NCBI RefSeq assembly: GCF_038002965.1
Contig: NZ_JBBOOE010000001.1
Location: 3,639,001-3,703,000 of the forward strand
DNA length: 64,000 bases
Direction: 5' to 3'
From: Robertmurraya sp. FSL R5-0851
GTDB taxonomy: Bacteria > Bacillota > Bacilli > Bacillales > Cytobacillaceae
A model generated the notes under the pieces. The model searched no databases. It saw nothing but the letters and a program-made list of their open reading frames with translations, and was not told the DNA's origin. Of the stretch, positions 54,957 through 63,540 are shown one piece after another (position 1 is the first letter of the stretch; each line of letters begins with the position of its first letter). Made by a program: the position numbers and the translations under genes.

Positions 54957-55501
54957 AATTAAATCAATGTTCTTAGTCCATTTAGTATTCCTTCTTCTTC
55001 GTTAGAAGACGTAACAAAATCACTAATTTCTTTTAGTTCGGGAATGTCATTTCCCATTCCAATGGCTGTTCCAACCAAAGAGAACATTTCCATATCGTTA
55101 ATATCATCGCCAAAGGCATACGTATTTTCCTATTTAATTCCTGCTAGTTCAAGAAACTTTGAAATCCCCGTGGCTTTTGACACGCCCTTTGGTAGAACAT
55201 CCAGCACAAAAGGGTTCCAGCGAACAACTTCTTATCTTCATAACGTTCTTGATATAAAGTTTGATCTGGATCCTGAAAAAACAGTAACAGTTGGTAAATA
55301 TGATGGGTATGATAATGATTGGGTGGGATCAAAAAACGGATAGGGCATATGATTGGGTTCATAAACATTTTTAATATATGGATGATGATTTTCAATACTA
55401 GATTTTACATCTGAACGGCTTACGTACGCCAACGCATGCTTGTTACTTGATGTAAATTGGGTAATATCATGTAAAAATTCACTTTCTAGTTGTTTCTTCA
55501 A
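54957..55501 (-). pseudogene. Cof-type HAD phosphatase, multiply damaged
   Basis: Downstream part: PKGVSKATGISKFLELAGIK, stop codon, ENTYAFGDDINDMEMFSLVG, TAIGMGNDIPELKEISDFV and the natural end. GDDINDMEM is motif IV of Cof/YkrA-type phosphatases. The upstream part (from 55501) reads LESEFLHDITQFTSS, ENHHPYIKNVYEPNHMPYPF in another frame. At least two frameshifts and one stop are needed to join it; the catalytic DxD start is missing and the 310-bp element begins just 13 bases beyond. Confidence 0.75.
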
Positions 55502-55513
55502 CTAACCTTCCTA

Positions 55514-55823
55514 TTATCTACAGTATGATTTTTCACAGTATTTAACGTATGTAAAGATACCAAAAATGCCAGTTTTCTATCTTTGTAGACGCATTATCAA
55601 CAGTAAGTATTTATAGTATTAAACGTACACAAAGATAGGACTTTACGTGGAGAGGTGGGTATGATAGGCTTGGATGCCAGATGAAACAACGGCTTCAGCC
55701 TTTCATGACCAATCATGCCCACAGAGGCTCCACGTCAAGTCCTTAACCACTTATCTTTGCATACATGTACATAAAGATAAAAGATGCATTCTATCAACCT
55801 TTTTTCGTTGATACTGTAGATAA
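55514..55823 (-). mobile_element. 310-bp palindromic MITE-like element, copy 2 (inverted)
   Basis: Reverse complement of 38593-38902, with the same TTATCTACAGTAT ends and length. Comparison by eye shows one difference (GTACGTTTAATAC here, GTACGTTGAATAC in copy 1). Lies at the broken 5' end of the HAD gene. Confidence 0.85.
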
Positions 55824-55833
55824 CGATTAGTTT

Positions 55834-55885
55834 GTTCAATAAGGATGTTTACGAAGGCCTATTAGTGTTAATAGAAGTTCTATAA
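55834..55885. repeat. Dispersed ~50-nt repeat, copy 3
   Basis: TTGTTCAATAAGGATGTTTA then GAAGGCCTATTAGTGTTAATAGAAG; closest to copy 1. Confidence 0.6.
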
Positions 55886-55998
55886 ATAAATAGGACTAAA
55901 ACCCACTCGTGGACCAAATGTGTCACAAAAGTGTGCACAGACTTATTTTATTTAATTGATTTGAATTTATTTTACTCAATTGTTCGATAGTTTTTCCT

Positions 55999-56038
55999 CT
56001 GGCAGCGTAGAGGTCAGGGGTTCGAGCCCCCTATGCTC
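55999..56038 (+). repeat. Direct repeat, copy 2 (tRNA-Ala 3'-half duplicate)
   Basis: Forty bases identical to 4288-4327, from the anticodon loop almost to the tRNA 3' end, without any tRNA 5' half. It would be the distal att site if the intervening 51.7 kb is an integrated island; otherwise a broken tRNA gene. Confidence 0.8.
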
Positions 56039-56045
56039 ATACACG

Positions 56046-56073
56046 AAAACCCTTGCATATTAGCAAGGGTTTC
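56046..56073 (+). terminator. Terminator after the tRNA fragment
   Basis: AAAACCCTTGC/GCAAGGGTTT stem, similar to the hairpin after the intact tRNA at 4336. Confidence 0.75.
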
Positions 56074-56304
56074 TCCTTTTTATAAATACTCAAAAAAGAC
56101 TTATTATTTATAGATTCCCTTCTTAAAAACACTGTTCGGTTTACCACAAATACTTATTCTGTTGTCCATAACATCCCTTTGCCTATAGTACCTTCTAAGT
56201 CTTCTTTAGCCTGTTCGCATTCCAAAGATTCATTGCAATGTCTTTAATAACTCGGATGAATATGAAATAATAAATCTAGCTTTTTATGAATTGAGGTATC
56301 CTTT

Positions 56305-57342
56305 ATGGCAATAGCAAGAAACTATTTTTTAACCGCAGTACTTGGTATTATTGGTGCCAATGTTTTTCAATCGTTACATATCCCTATGCCCTGGCTTCTT
56401 GGGCCATTGCTAACTATATTAGTTTTAAAATTAACGACGCAACTTCCTTTAAAATGGAATAAGCACTTTCGAAATTTTGGTCTGGTGATTGCTGGGTATT
56501 CCATTGGTCATGCCTTTACTCTTGAAACACTTGCAGATATTAGGCTTTATTTGCCTGTTATGATTTTACTAAATGTACTATATATCATTTTATTTATCTG
56601 CATCAGTTGGCTTATAGTGAAACGTGTGAAAGTTGACCAACTTACAGCACTTACTAGCTGTGTGCCTGGTGGTATGACACAAATTGTTGCTTATGCTGAA
56701 GAACAAGTTAGTCAAAATATTGCGATGATTACGTTTTATCAGGTGCTCCGTGTAATCTGCATTATCGGCTTTGTCCCACTACTTCTTGTAGGTAGTGGTA
56801 GCTCGAGCATATCTATCTCAGACGCACATTACGCGTTTATGTTTTTATTGTTTTTTGTTTTAAGTTACCTTGCTGGCTTTATTGCCATGAAAATAAAAAT
56901 CCCTACCGGCTATATGCTTGGTCCGGTTTTTTTGTTTATGGGCTTACAACTTGCAAAAATCGATATTCCAGAAATTCCGGTGAGCGCACTTCATGTTGCA
57001 CAAATTGTGATGGGGATTTACATTGGGCTGCTTTTGAAAAAAGAGGATCTTCACTTATCGAAAAAGCTGATTTTCTATGCTTTCGTTTCGTCGTTTCTAT
57101 ATATCGCAAGTGCGTTCGGCCTCGCTCTAGTAATGATGCAATTTTATCCGGTAGACTTTAAAACAAGCTTTTTAAGTATCGTGCCTGGTGGTCTTGATCA
57201 AATGGGGATCATTTCTGCGTCAGTTCATGCTGACAGTACCATTGTTACAGCATTTCAATTATTCCGTGTTCTAATAATCTCTATTGCGATTATTCCATCT
57301 ATAAAATATTTAACCGGTAAGGTTAGAAGCAATAATGCTTGA
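56305..57342 (+). CDS. AbrB-family membrane permease
   Basis: Integral membrane protein of 345 aa, made of two homologous halves each with GP-rich helices: FQSLHIPMPWLLGPLLTILV and MKIKIPTGYMLGPVFLFMGL; also LTSCVPGGMTQIVAYAEE and LSIVPGGLDQMGIISASVHA. This matches the AbrB (ammonia monooxygenase-like) duplication family, thought to be transporters. It is unrelated to the AbrB DNA-binding regulator. First gene outside the putative island. Confidence 0.85.
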   Translation: MAIARNYFLTAVLGIIGANVFQSLHIPMPWLLGPLLTILVLKLTTQLPLKWNKHFRNFGLVIAGYSIGHAFTLETLADIRLYLPVMILLNVLYIILFICISWLIVKRVKVDQLTALTSCVPGGMTQIVAYAEEQVSQNIAMITFYQVLRVICIIGFVPLLLVGSGSSSISISDAHYAFMFLLFFVLSYLAGFIAMKIKIPTGYMLGPVFLFMGLQLAKIDIPEIPVSALHVAQIVMGIYIGLLLKKEDLHLSKKLIFYAFVSSFLYIASAFGLALVMMQFYPVDFKTSFLSIVPGGLDQMGIISASVHADSTIVTAFQLFRVLIISIAIIPSIKYLTGKVRSNNA

Positions 57343-57436
57343 TTTAATCTGTTCACTTATTGATTGCAATATCGTACAAATTCATTAATAAAATAGCAAA
57401 AGTTTTCATGGTTTTTGTTTTACTCTTTACATGACT

Positions 57437-57474
57437 AAAAGACTTGCAGATGTAACTCCTGCAAGTCTTTTTAA
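57437..57474. terminator. Terminator between the permease and AKR genes
   Basis: AAAAGACTTGCAG/CTGCAAGTCTTTTT stem; serves both convergent genes. Confidence 0.85.
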
Positions 57475-57526
57475 ATTATTAATTTTCATCTGCTACTCTA
57501 TGAAATTTTTCATTTACATTCTCTTG

Positions 57527-58376
57527 TTACCATAAAGCCAGTGGCTGTTTCACGCTTGGTTTTGGATAGATTGAATCTAATTGCTCCAAATCTTGCTGTG
57601 TTAATTGAATCTCGGCTGCTTTCACATTATTTATCACATGAGATGTATTACTAGATTGTGGTATAGCAATGGTTTGACCATTTCGAATACACCATGCTAA
57701 TAAAATTTGAAAAGTATCTGAACGATGTTTTTCAGCAATGTCCTTTAAAACCTTTTGTTTCGTTAAATTGGTACCCAAGCTATCACCCCGAGCAACTGGG
57801 GCATAGGCGATTAGGGGGATTTCAAATTGATTCATCATAGGTACTAAAATCAAATTCAATCCCACGATCTCCCAAATTATAACGCACTTGATTTGATGCA
57901 CATTTAATTCCATCAGGCAATTTTATTATTTTTTCTAAGTCATCCACATCTAAATTAGAAACACCCCATGACTTAATTTTCCCCTGACTTTTAACTTTCT
58001 CCAAGGCTTCAATCGTTTCTTCAATAGGAATATTCCCTTTCCAATGGAGTAAGTAATGATCTAAATAATCTGTATTTAATCTCTTTAAACTTTTATCTAA
58101 ACTAATCGGTATTTGCTTTTTTGAGGCATTTGAAGGAAGAACTTTTGAAATGAGAAATAATTCTTCACGGCTATAAGGTTTAATAGCATGTGCAACTAAT
58201 TTCTCTGCATTTCCATCCCCATACATTTCAGCCGTATCAATCACTTGAACACCATGATCAAGACCAACCCTCATGGCATTTACTTCTTGTTCAAATTTAT
58301 CTGCTTTTTCTCCCATATTCCAAGTACCTAAGCCAATGGGAAAAACTTCCCTTCCAGCAATTTTTACTTTATTCAA
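57527..58376 (-). pseudogene. Aldo/keto reductase with a frameshift
   Basis: Start probably the TTG at 58376 after AGGAGTGGGG. Upstream frame: FPIGLGTWNMGEKADKFEQE, VQVIDTAEMYGDG (catalytic Asp/Tyr), DHYLLHWKG (His), up to GDRGIEFD. The downstream frame resumes as LVPMMNQFEIPLIAYAPVAR to KQPLALW. A single extra base in the TTTT run at 57846-57849 separates them. NADPH-dependent carbonyl reductase fold; otherwise complete (about 282 aa). The gene is inactive unless the slip is a sequencing error. Confidence 0.85.
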
Positions 58377-58435
58377 ATTTCCCCACTCCTCATCTAATAA
58401 CATTTACTAACCTCTGATACAATGTTTATATCGTA

Positions 58436-59626
58436 TCATTCATGGACTATAGCAGATTTAGAAAGGTGTTTTGTAGGACTAATCATATAGTTTCTTAGTA
58501 AAATGGCTACTAAACTTAGAATCAATGATAGGATTCCCACCAATACAACATATTGTGTACCCATTTGTGAAATAAATAACCCGCCTGCAGCTGCACCCAC
58601 TGTTGTTCCTACGTTGCAAGCTGATATAAATAAACCATTGGCAAAGTCAGGTGCTTCAGGAGCTACAGACGCAATCAAATATTGATTAATATTTGCCATG
58701 ATTCCTCCAGCCACGATTCCCCAAACGAAAGTGATCATTGCCATAGGTACGGCAAACTGTCCTGTGAAGAATAAAATGATGTAAAGAGCACTCATTATTA
58801 AAGGGAAAAATAGGATAGATTTAATGGGACTCTGAGTAAGTAACTTTCCAGAGACAATGTTTCCTATTATGTTCGCTCCACCGAAGCTGAATAAAGTTAA
58901 AGTAATGGTATTCGGAGACATTTCAGTGACAGTTTCCAGATACTCAGCAATATAACTATATACCCCGAATACAGAGGCATTTAATAAAACAACAGTCACT
59001 ATGGACATCCATAATATCGGTTTTTTTAATACGGAAAGTTGTGTACCATACGACAGTCTTTCTTTAACGGGCATAGATGGTACAAAAATCAATGTTGCAA
59101 TCAACATAAGAGCAGTAACAATCGCAAAGAATGCCATCGCCATTTCATACGAAAAGGTACTATCGATAAAACTTGCGATCGGTATACCTGCTACCATTCC
59201 AGCCGATACTCCAATAAACACTTTAGAAACAGCTTTTGGAGCTTCTTCAGGTTTTACTGAGGAAGCAGCTACGGAAAATGCCATAGAACAATAAAGTGGA
59301 TGAAACAAACCAAGAATGATACGAACAATTAATAGAATCGTAAAATTAGAAATAAATATCGATGCAATGTTTCCTAAAGTGAAAATACCTAATACAAGTA
59401 ACATGATTTTCTTACGATTGATACCCGAGAACAATAACGGCATCGTCGGTCCAGATATAGCAATCGCAAGAGCAAAACAACTCACTGTTAACCCTGCTGT
59501 TGCTATGCTGACATTAAATTGATCAGCAATAGAAGGCATTAACCCAATGACCCCCATTTCAGTATTTAAAATGCCGAAAACTCCTATAGTTAAAATCCAT
59601 ATGAGCAAATTATTTCGTTTAGTCAA
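58436..59626 (-). CDS. MFS exporter (AraJ/YdhP-like)
   Basis: Protein of 396 aa if started at the TTG at 59626 (AGGAG upstream); longer readings lack a ribosome site. Twelve helices: FGILNTEMGVIGLMPSIADQ, FALAIAISGPTMPLLFSGIN, HPLYCSMAFSVAASSVKPEE and GLFISACNVGTTVGAAAGG. This is the DHA1 drug or sugar efflux branch. A stable hairpin in the leader (59705) and a decayed LysR gene upstream suggest the former control. Confidence 0.85.
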   Translation of the reverse strand: MTKRNNLLIWILTIGVFGILNTEMGVIGLMPSIADQFNVSIATAGLTVSCFALAIAISGPTMPLLFSGINRKKIMLLVLGIFTLGNIASIFISNFTILLIVRIILGLFHPLYCSMAFSVAASSVKPEEAPKAVSKVFIGVSAGMVAGIPIASFIDSTFSYEMAMAFFAIVTALMLIATLIFVPSMPVKERLSYGTQLSVLKKPILWMSIVTVVLLNASVFGVYSYIAEYLETVTEMSPNTITLTLFSFGGANIIGNIVSGKLLTQSPIKSILFFPLIMSALYIILFFTGQFAVPMAMITFVWGIVAGGIMANINQYLIASVAPEAPDFANGLFISACNVGTTVGAAAGGLFISQMGTQYVVLVGILSLILSLVAILLRNYMISPTKHLSKSAIVHE

Positions 59627-59704
59627 AAAATCACAACTCCTATCTTTAATTTTATCGATTAAATAAATTACCCCCAAAGAGTTATGGGGGCGTATAGGAA
59701 AAGT

Positions 59705-59746
59705 TCCCTTAGTTGTGGATGCCTCACCTATTCCACAACTAAGGGA
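59705..59746. promoter_or_regulatory. Leader hairpin upstream of the MFS exporter
   Basis: Perfect 15-bp inverted repeat TCCCTTAGTTGTGGA/TCCACAACTAAGGGA around a 12-base loop, 79 bases before the start, followed by CTTTTCC on the minus strand. Possible attenuator or operator. Confidence 0.55.
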
Positions 59747-59949
59747 CCCGTGATATAACCACTTTATCTTGAATAGTTGACATATTATAACTGCCCCTTT
59801 CTTGCTTTTCCAATGAACCTTATTTACCATCCATTTGTTAATTATTCTATCGTATTCCTTTTATATAACAATTACTTATATCTTATATCGTGATATTCCC
59901 AATAGGCATATCTAAAACATTGACTGTTGATATGCTAATAGAATGATAG

Positions 59950-60090
59950 ATGGACATAAGAGTTTTGGGTTGTTTTCTAGATGTTGCAAGAGATGGAAAT
60001 ATGACGATTAATGGTATTTTTTAACAATTATGTATTATTCACCTTTCTACCTCAAATGGTGTAGGCATTGCCATTAAAGGGAAATATTAA
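59950..60090 (+). pseudogene. LysR-family regulator, deleted core
   Basis: MDIRVLGCFLDVARDGNMTI is a LysR N-terminal helix; a stop follows after 24 codons. A short piece TSNGVGIAIKGKY ending at 60090 resembles the effector-domain TSNGVG(I)AL motif. Most of the gene is gone. It stands divergently to the MFS/aldo-keto reductase genes. Confidence 0.55.
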
Positions 60091-60126
60091 ATTAGGAACC
60101 TCTTAATCATTTAACCCAGGACGCAC

Positions 60127-60160
60127 AAAAAAAAGACAAGGAAAGATCCCTGTCTTTTAA
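60127..60160 (-). terminator. Terminator of the NlpC/P60 gene
   Basis: AAAAGACAGGGA/TCCTTGTCTTTT stem followed by U residues on the minus strand. Confidence 0.85.
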
Positions 60161-60164
60161 TCTA

Positions 60165-61364
60165 TTAATGAATAACTCTCATAACTCTACCATTAAACGT
60201 AATTGCCCAATATCCACTCGACATATTAGCAATGGCTACACCTGTTGAGCTTTGCGATCCGATAAATTTGCCTCCGCCGATATAAATACCAACATGTCCA
60301 TCCTGTTTGTATGTATTAAAGAATACCATATCACCAGGACGCATTTCATTTACAGATACAGGTGTACCAGTATTTTTTAAAGTATCCGTGCTAGCACCAA
60401 CGCGAACCCCAGCCTGTGAAAATGCCCAAGAGACAAATCCAGAACAGTCAAAACGTCCATTCGCGATGTCAGAGGCTGTTCTTCCACCACCAAATACATA
60501 CACTGAATTTCCTATATATTTATTGCCTGCATTTATTACAGTCGAAATAGAACCAGATGAGACTGCTGTATTTGAAACAGGTATTGAATTAGAGTTGCTA
60601 ACTGAAGTTCCTTTACTTGTCCCAGTTTGTGAATTCGGTGAGACAGAAACCGCTGTTATCGCAGCCTCCGCAGCTCTTTGTAATTCTGCTTTCTGCTCTT
60701 GAAGACTTGAAATTTCTGCTTTACTATCATTTTCTTGGTTTACTAGCTGTGCTCTTAGAGCCTCATTATTTGCCTTTTGCTCAGCAATTTGAGCTTGCAT
60801 TCCCTCTAGTTCAACCTTCATACTGTTCAGGTCGTTTAGCTTTTGCTCGACTTCCTTGTATTTTTCTTGTACTTCCTTTCTATCCGCTTCATGTGCTTCT
60901 ATCATATCCCGATCAGCATCTAGTATTGTAGCAACTACTCCAACACGGTCAATAAAATCACCAAAACTTTTTGAACCAAATACTACATCGAAATAACTTA
61001 ACTGACCACCGCTAGCTTGATACGAAACAGCACGGGCTTTCAATGTTTCATTACGGGCCGTAATTCGTTCTTCAATCTCGGAAATTACTTTGTTTAGTTG
61101 GTCAATTTCAGCCTGGTATTCAGCAATTTGAGCATTTGCAGATTCAATTTTAGCGCTGTTGTCAGCAATGGCTTGTTCATTTTTTTGTATTTGTACTTCT
61201 ACTTCCGAACGCTGTGCTTGTAAACTAGTAAGCTGTTGTTGAGCGCTTACAATATTACTTTGAATATTTTGAATGGATTCGGCATTCACTGATGAAACAG
61301 TAAGTAAGCTACTAAATCCTAATGTAAATGTTGTAATAATAGTAATTAATGAAGTTTTCTTCAA
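60165..61364 (-). CDS. Secreted NlpC/P60 peptidoglycan hydrolase, CwlO-like
   Basis: Protein of 399 aa from the TTG at 61364 (GGAGG eight bases upstream). Signal peptide to about SSVNA; coiled coil at ~35-225 (QQQLTSLQAQRSEVEVQIQK and more heptads); a Ser/Asn-rich linker; catalytic NlpC/P60 domain at ~285-399 with Cys in RFDCSGFVSWAFSQAG, His in DGHVGIYIGGGKF. A DL-endopeptidase that cuts stem peptides during cell elongation, as CwlO does with FtsEX in B. subtilis. Single gene. Confidence 0.93.
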   Translation of the reverse strand: MKKTSLITIITTFTLGFSSLLTVSSVNAESIQNIQSNIVSAQQQLTSLQAQRSEVEVQIQKNEQAIADNSAKIESANAQIAEYQAEIDQLNKVISEIEERITARNETLKARAVSYQASGGQLSYFDVVFGSKSFGDFIDRVGVVATILDADRDMIEAHEADRKEVQEKYKEVEQKLNDLNSMKVELEGMQAQIAEQKANNEALRAQLVNQENDSKAEISSLQEQKAELQRAAEAAITAVSVSPNSQTGTSKGTSVSNSNSIPVSNTAVSSGSISTVINAGNKYIGNSVYVFGGGRTASDIANGRFDCSGFVSWAFSQAGVRVGASTDTLKNTGTPVSVNEMRPGDMVFFNTYKQDGHVGIYIGGGKFIGSQSSTGVAIANMSSGYWAITFNGRVMRVIH

Positions 61365-61582
61365 TTTATAATCCTCCCTGCTTCTATGCAGCGACACAAT
61401 TTATATGTATAATTAGGCATTTCGACAAATACCTATGATAATAGTATTATATCATCAAAATTTGACAATATAGATTACAAATATATTTCAAATATCACTT
61501 AATTCAACATGATTTTTAAAAAAATAATAGAATTCTAGTTCTGGACATTCTATTTTGTAAATTCTCTTCTATAAACTTATCT

Positions 61583-61613
61583 AAAAAAACTCCCTAGTCT
61601 ACACCGGGAGTTT
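61583..61613 (-). terminator. Terminator hairpin
   Basis: AAACTCCC/GGGAGTTT stem with a U run on the minus strand. Confidence 0.65.
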
Positions 61614-61678
61614 AATCTGCATATAATGCCAATTTTTTATAGGACAAAGTTATCTTCAATCATTAGTTGCTGATCTAA

Positions 61679-61762
61679 TTTGAACATATTGCAATCACTG
61701 CGGGTACACCAGAATGGTTGGAACCTGTTTCAGACGAAGTATATGATAACGAAACTAAATGA
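61679..61762 (+). pseudogene. C-terminal scrap of an unrecognised gene
   Basis: FEHIAITAGTPEWLEPVSDE, VYDNETK and a stop; no start and a stop codon just before. Likely the end of a deleted plus-strand gene. Confidence 0.35.
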
Positions 61763-61776
61763 CAAACCCTACAAAG

Positions 61777-61812
61777 AAAAAGGCATTAATCCCTTTGGAT
61801 CAATGCCTTTAT
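61777..61812 (-). terminator. Terminator of the PTS gene
   Basis: AAAAAGGCATTAATCC/GGATCAATGCCTTT stem ending in U residues on the minus strand. Confidence 0.8.
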
Positions 61813-61820
61813 GACTCTCA

Positions 61821-63134
61821 TTAAACGGATAAGGTTGAGTTTGAATCAACTTCTTTAATTTCCATACTTTCTTTTTGTCTTTCAGCTTTTTCATAAGCTT
61901 TCCAGAAAGGATAATAAACTATTATCCCTATTGCAAAGTTTATAAAAACCATGAGTACCCCTTTCCAATCTCCCCCTGTCGCAACGTATCCCGATATAAA
62001 TGGAGGAGTGGCCCATGGTAATTCCACAAACACTCTATTAATTAAATGAAGTGAAAAGGCGCCATAGGTTACGATCGCTGCAATAGTTCCTGAAATGATA
62101 AAAGGAATAATGAAAAATGGGTTTAATACAATAGGTAATCCAAAAACAATTGGTTCAATAATCGTAAATACTGCTGCAGGTGTAGCAATACCTGCCATAG
62201 TCCTCGCCTGTTTTAATTTAGATCTCCACATCCAGAACAAAATTCCCCAAGCAGCAGCAGGCCAAACTGTTATACGTTCTACTACCGTTGTCCATACGTG
62301 TGGTAGATTTTTAAGGTCTACCCCATTTGCAAGTGCCTCCGCATTTTCAGCTACCCATTGCAACTTTAAAGGCTCAAAGATAGGGCCAATCATGTTATCT
62401 CCGTGCATTCCAACAGACCAAAGTAATAGACCAATAAATACCCTTGGAACATATACAAAAATACTATCGGTACCACTAAACACTGGTCCCAAGACTGAAT
62501 TAAGAAAAGCAGTAATGTCAAAGTTAAGTATAGAACGAACGACCCATAGGAGTGTAAATATTACAAAGAAAGGTATAAGCGCAACGAATGCATTCGCAAC
62601 ATTAGGTGGTACTCCATCAGGCATTTTAATTGTAATTTTCTTTTCTAAAAATTACCGGTAAATTCTAATACTGATTAAGCTGCTTATGATTGCTGCAAAC
62701 AATCCCCCAGCAGCAAAATTTGTAACTTCCATCCCATTAGATAAATCGTTAATATTAATCAAGAAGAAAGCAGCTACACTTAGTAATGCAGCATTAATAG
62801 AATCAATGTTAAAGTGTTTAGCATAGTTCATTCCAATCGCAACCGCAGCATATAACGAAAGGAAATTCATAGTGATATTAAAGAATACAAGTAATTTTGG
62901 TGAAAAACTTGAGAGTGCTGGTATAAGAGCATTTTCACTAAAAGTACCAGGTAATCCTAGCATTGCTATTAATAAAAACAAACTTCCAATAATTACAATA
63001 GGTACAATAGCAACTAATCCATCCTTCACAGCGGCTACAGCAGGAATCCCGCCAAACTTAGCCATTGGTCCAGCTAACCGATCAACTACAAAGTTTGAAA
63101 TCTTCTCTAAAAACGATGGTTTCTGTTTTTCCAC
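61821..63134 (-). pseudogene. Cellobiose/oligosaccharide PTS IIC gene with an in-frame stop
   Basis: From GTG at 63134 (GGGAGGG site) the frame codes a CelB-type IIC permease (FLEKISNFVVDRLAGPMAKF, IVPIVIIGSLFLLIAMLG). A TAA at 62652-62654 interrupts it after RIYR, and the same frame resumes with FLEKKITIKMPDGVPPNVAN to 61821 (LLWSVGMHGDNMIGPIFEPL, ATPAAVFTIIEPIVFGLPIV, ELPWATPPFISGY). Total 437 codons, the normal IIC length. Only this codon separates it from an intact gene. An internal ATG at 62624 could make the second part alone, but IIC needs both. Confidence 0.9.
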
Positions 63135-63193
63135 GAAAGGCCCTCCCCTATTTTCAACTAATAATGCAATTGGTTATTTGTCGACAACAACCT

Positions 63194-63208
63194 TTGAAAG
63201 CGCTCTCT
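63194..63208. promoter_or_regulatory. Probable catabolite-response element (CcpA site)
   Basis: TTGAAAGCGCTCTCT fits WTGNAANCGNWNNCW. It lies 60 bases before the PTS IIC start, so glucose repression of that gene is likely. Confidence 0.7.
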
Positions 63209-63450
63209 TACTTAACTCGGATTATAGATACTATTCAGATAATTGTCCATAGATCGTTTTTGACGTTTGGTACATAACAGTGGTGTTATCCTAAAGACTA
63301 TTATTATTCCCCAAAACCATTATTCATCTCTTCTTCTAGCTAAAGATTAAGAAATCAAGCTTCAACCCCATTCTTTCTATTCATTAAAGCCTCGATAAAG
63401 ACTCGGGAAATGAAATTAGATTTCACGATTCTATAAAGAAATATGATATT
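63209..63450. other. Divergent intergenic region
   Basis: No gene seen between the PTS gene and the oxidoreductase; holds promoters for both directions. Confidence 0.4.
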
Positions 63451-63465
63451 TTGAAAGCGGTTACC
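63451..63465. promoter_or_regulatory. Possible CcpA or LacI-type site
   Basis: TTGAAAGCGGTTACC, one base from the cre consensus, about 76 bases before the oxidoreductase start. Confidence 0.5.
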
Positions 63466-63540
63466 AAACTATTCATATAAGGTTTTCAAAAGAAAATGAG
63501 GTGCTATGATTACTTTAAGAAATGGCAAAGGAGAGTTCAT

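Noticed and set aside
4257..56040. Prophage or integrative conjugative element
   Set aside because: No phage structural, replication, conjugation or integrase genes are seen in the interval; only the repeat borders suggest mobility.
62622..62660. Two separate PTS IIC genes
   Set aside because: Both parts are in the same frame separated by one stop codon, and neither part is a complete IIC protein.
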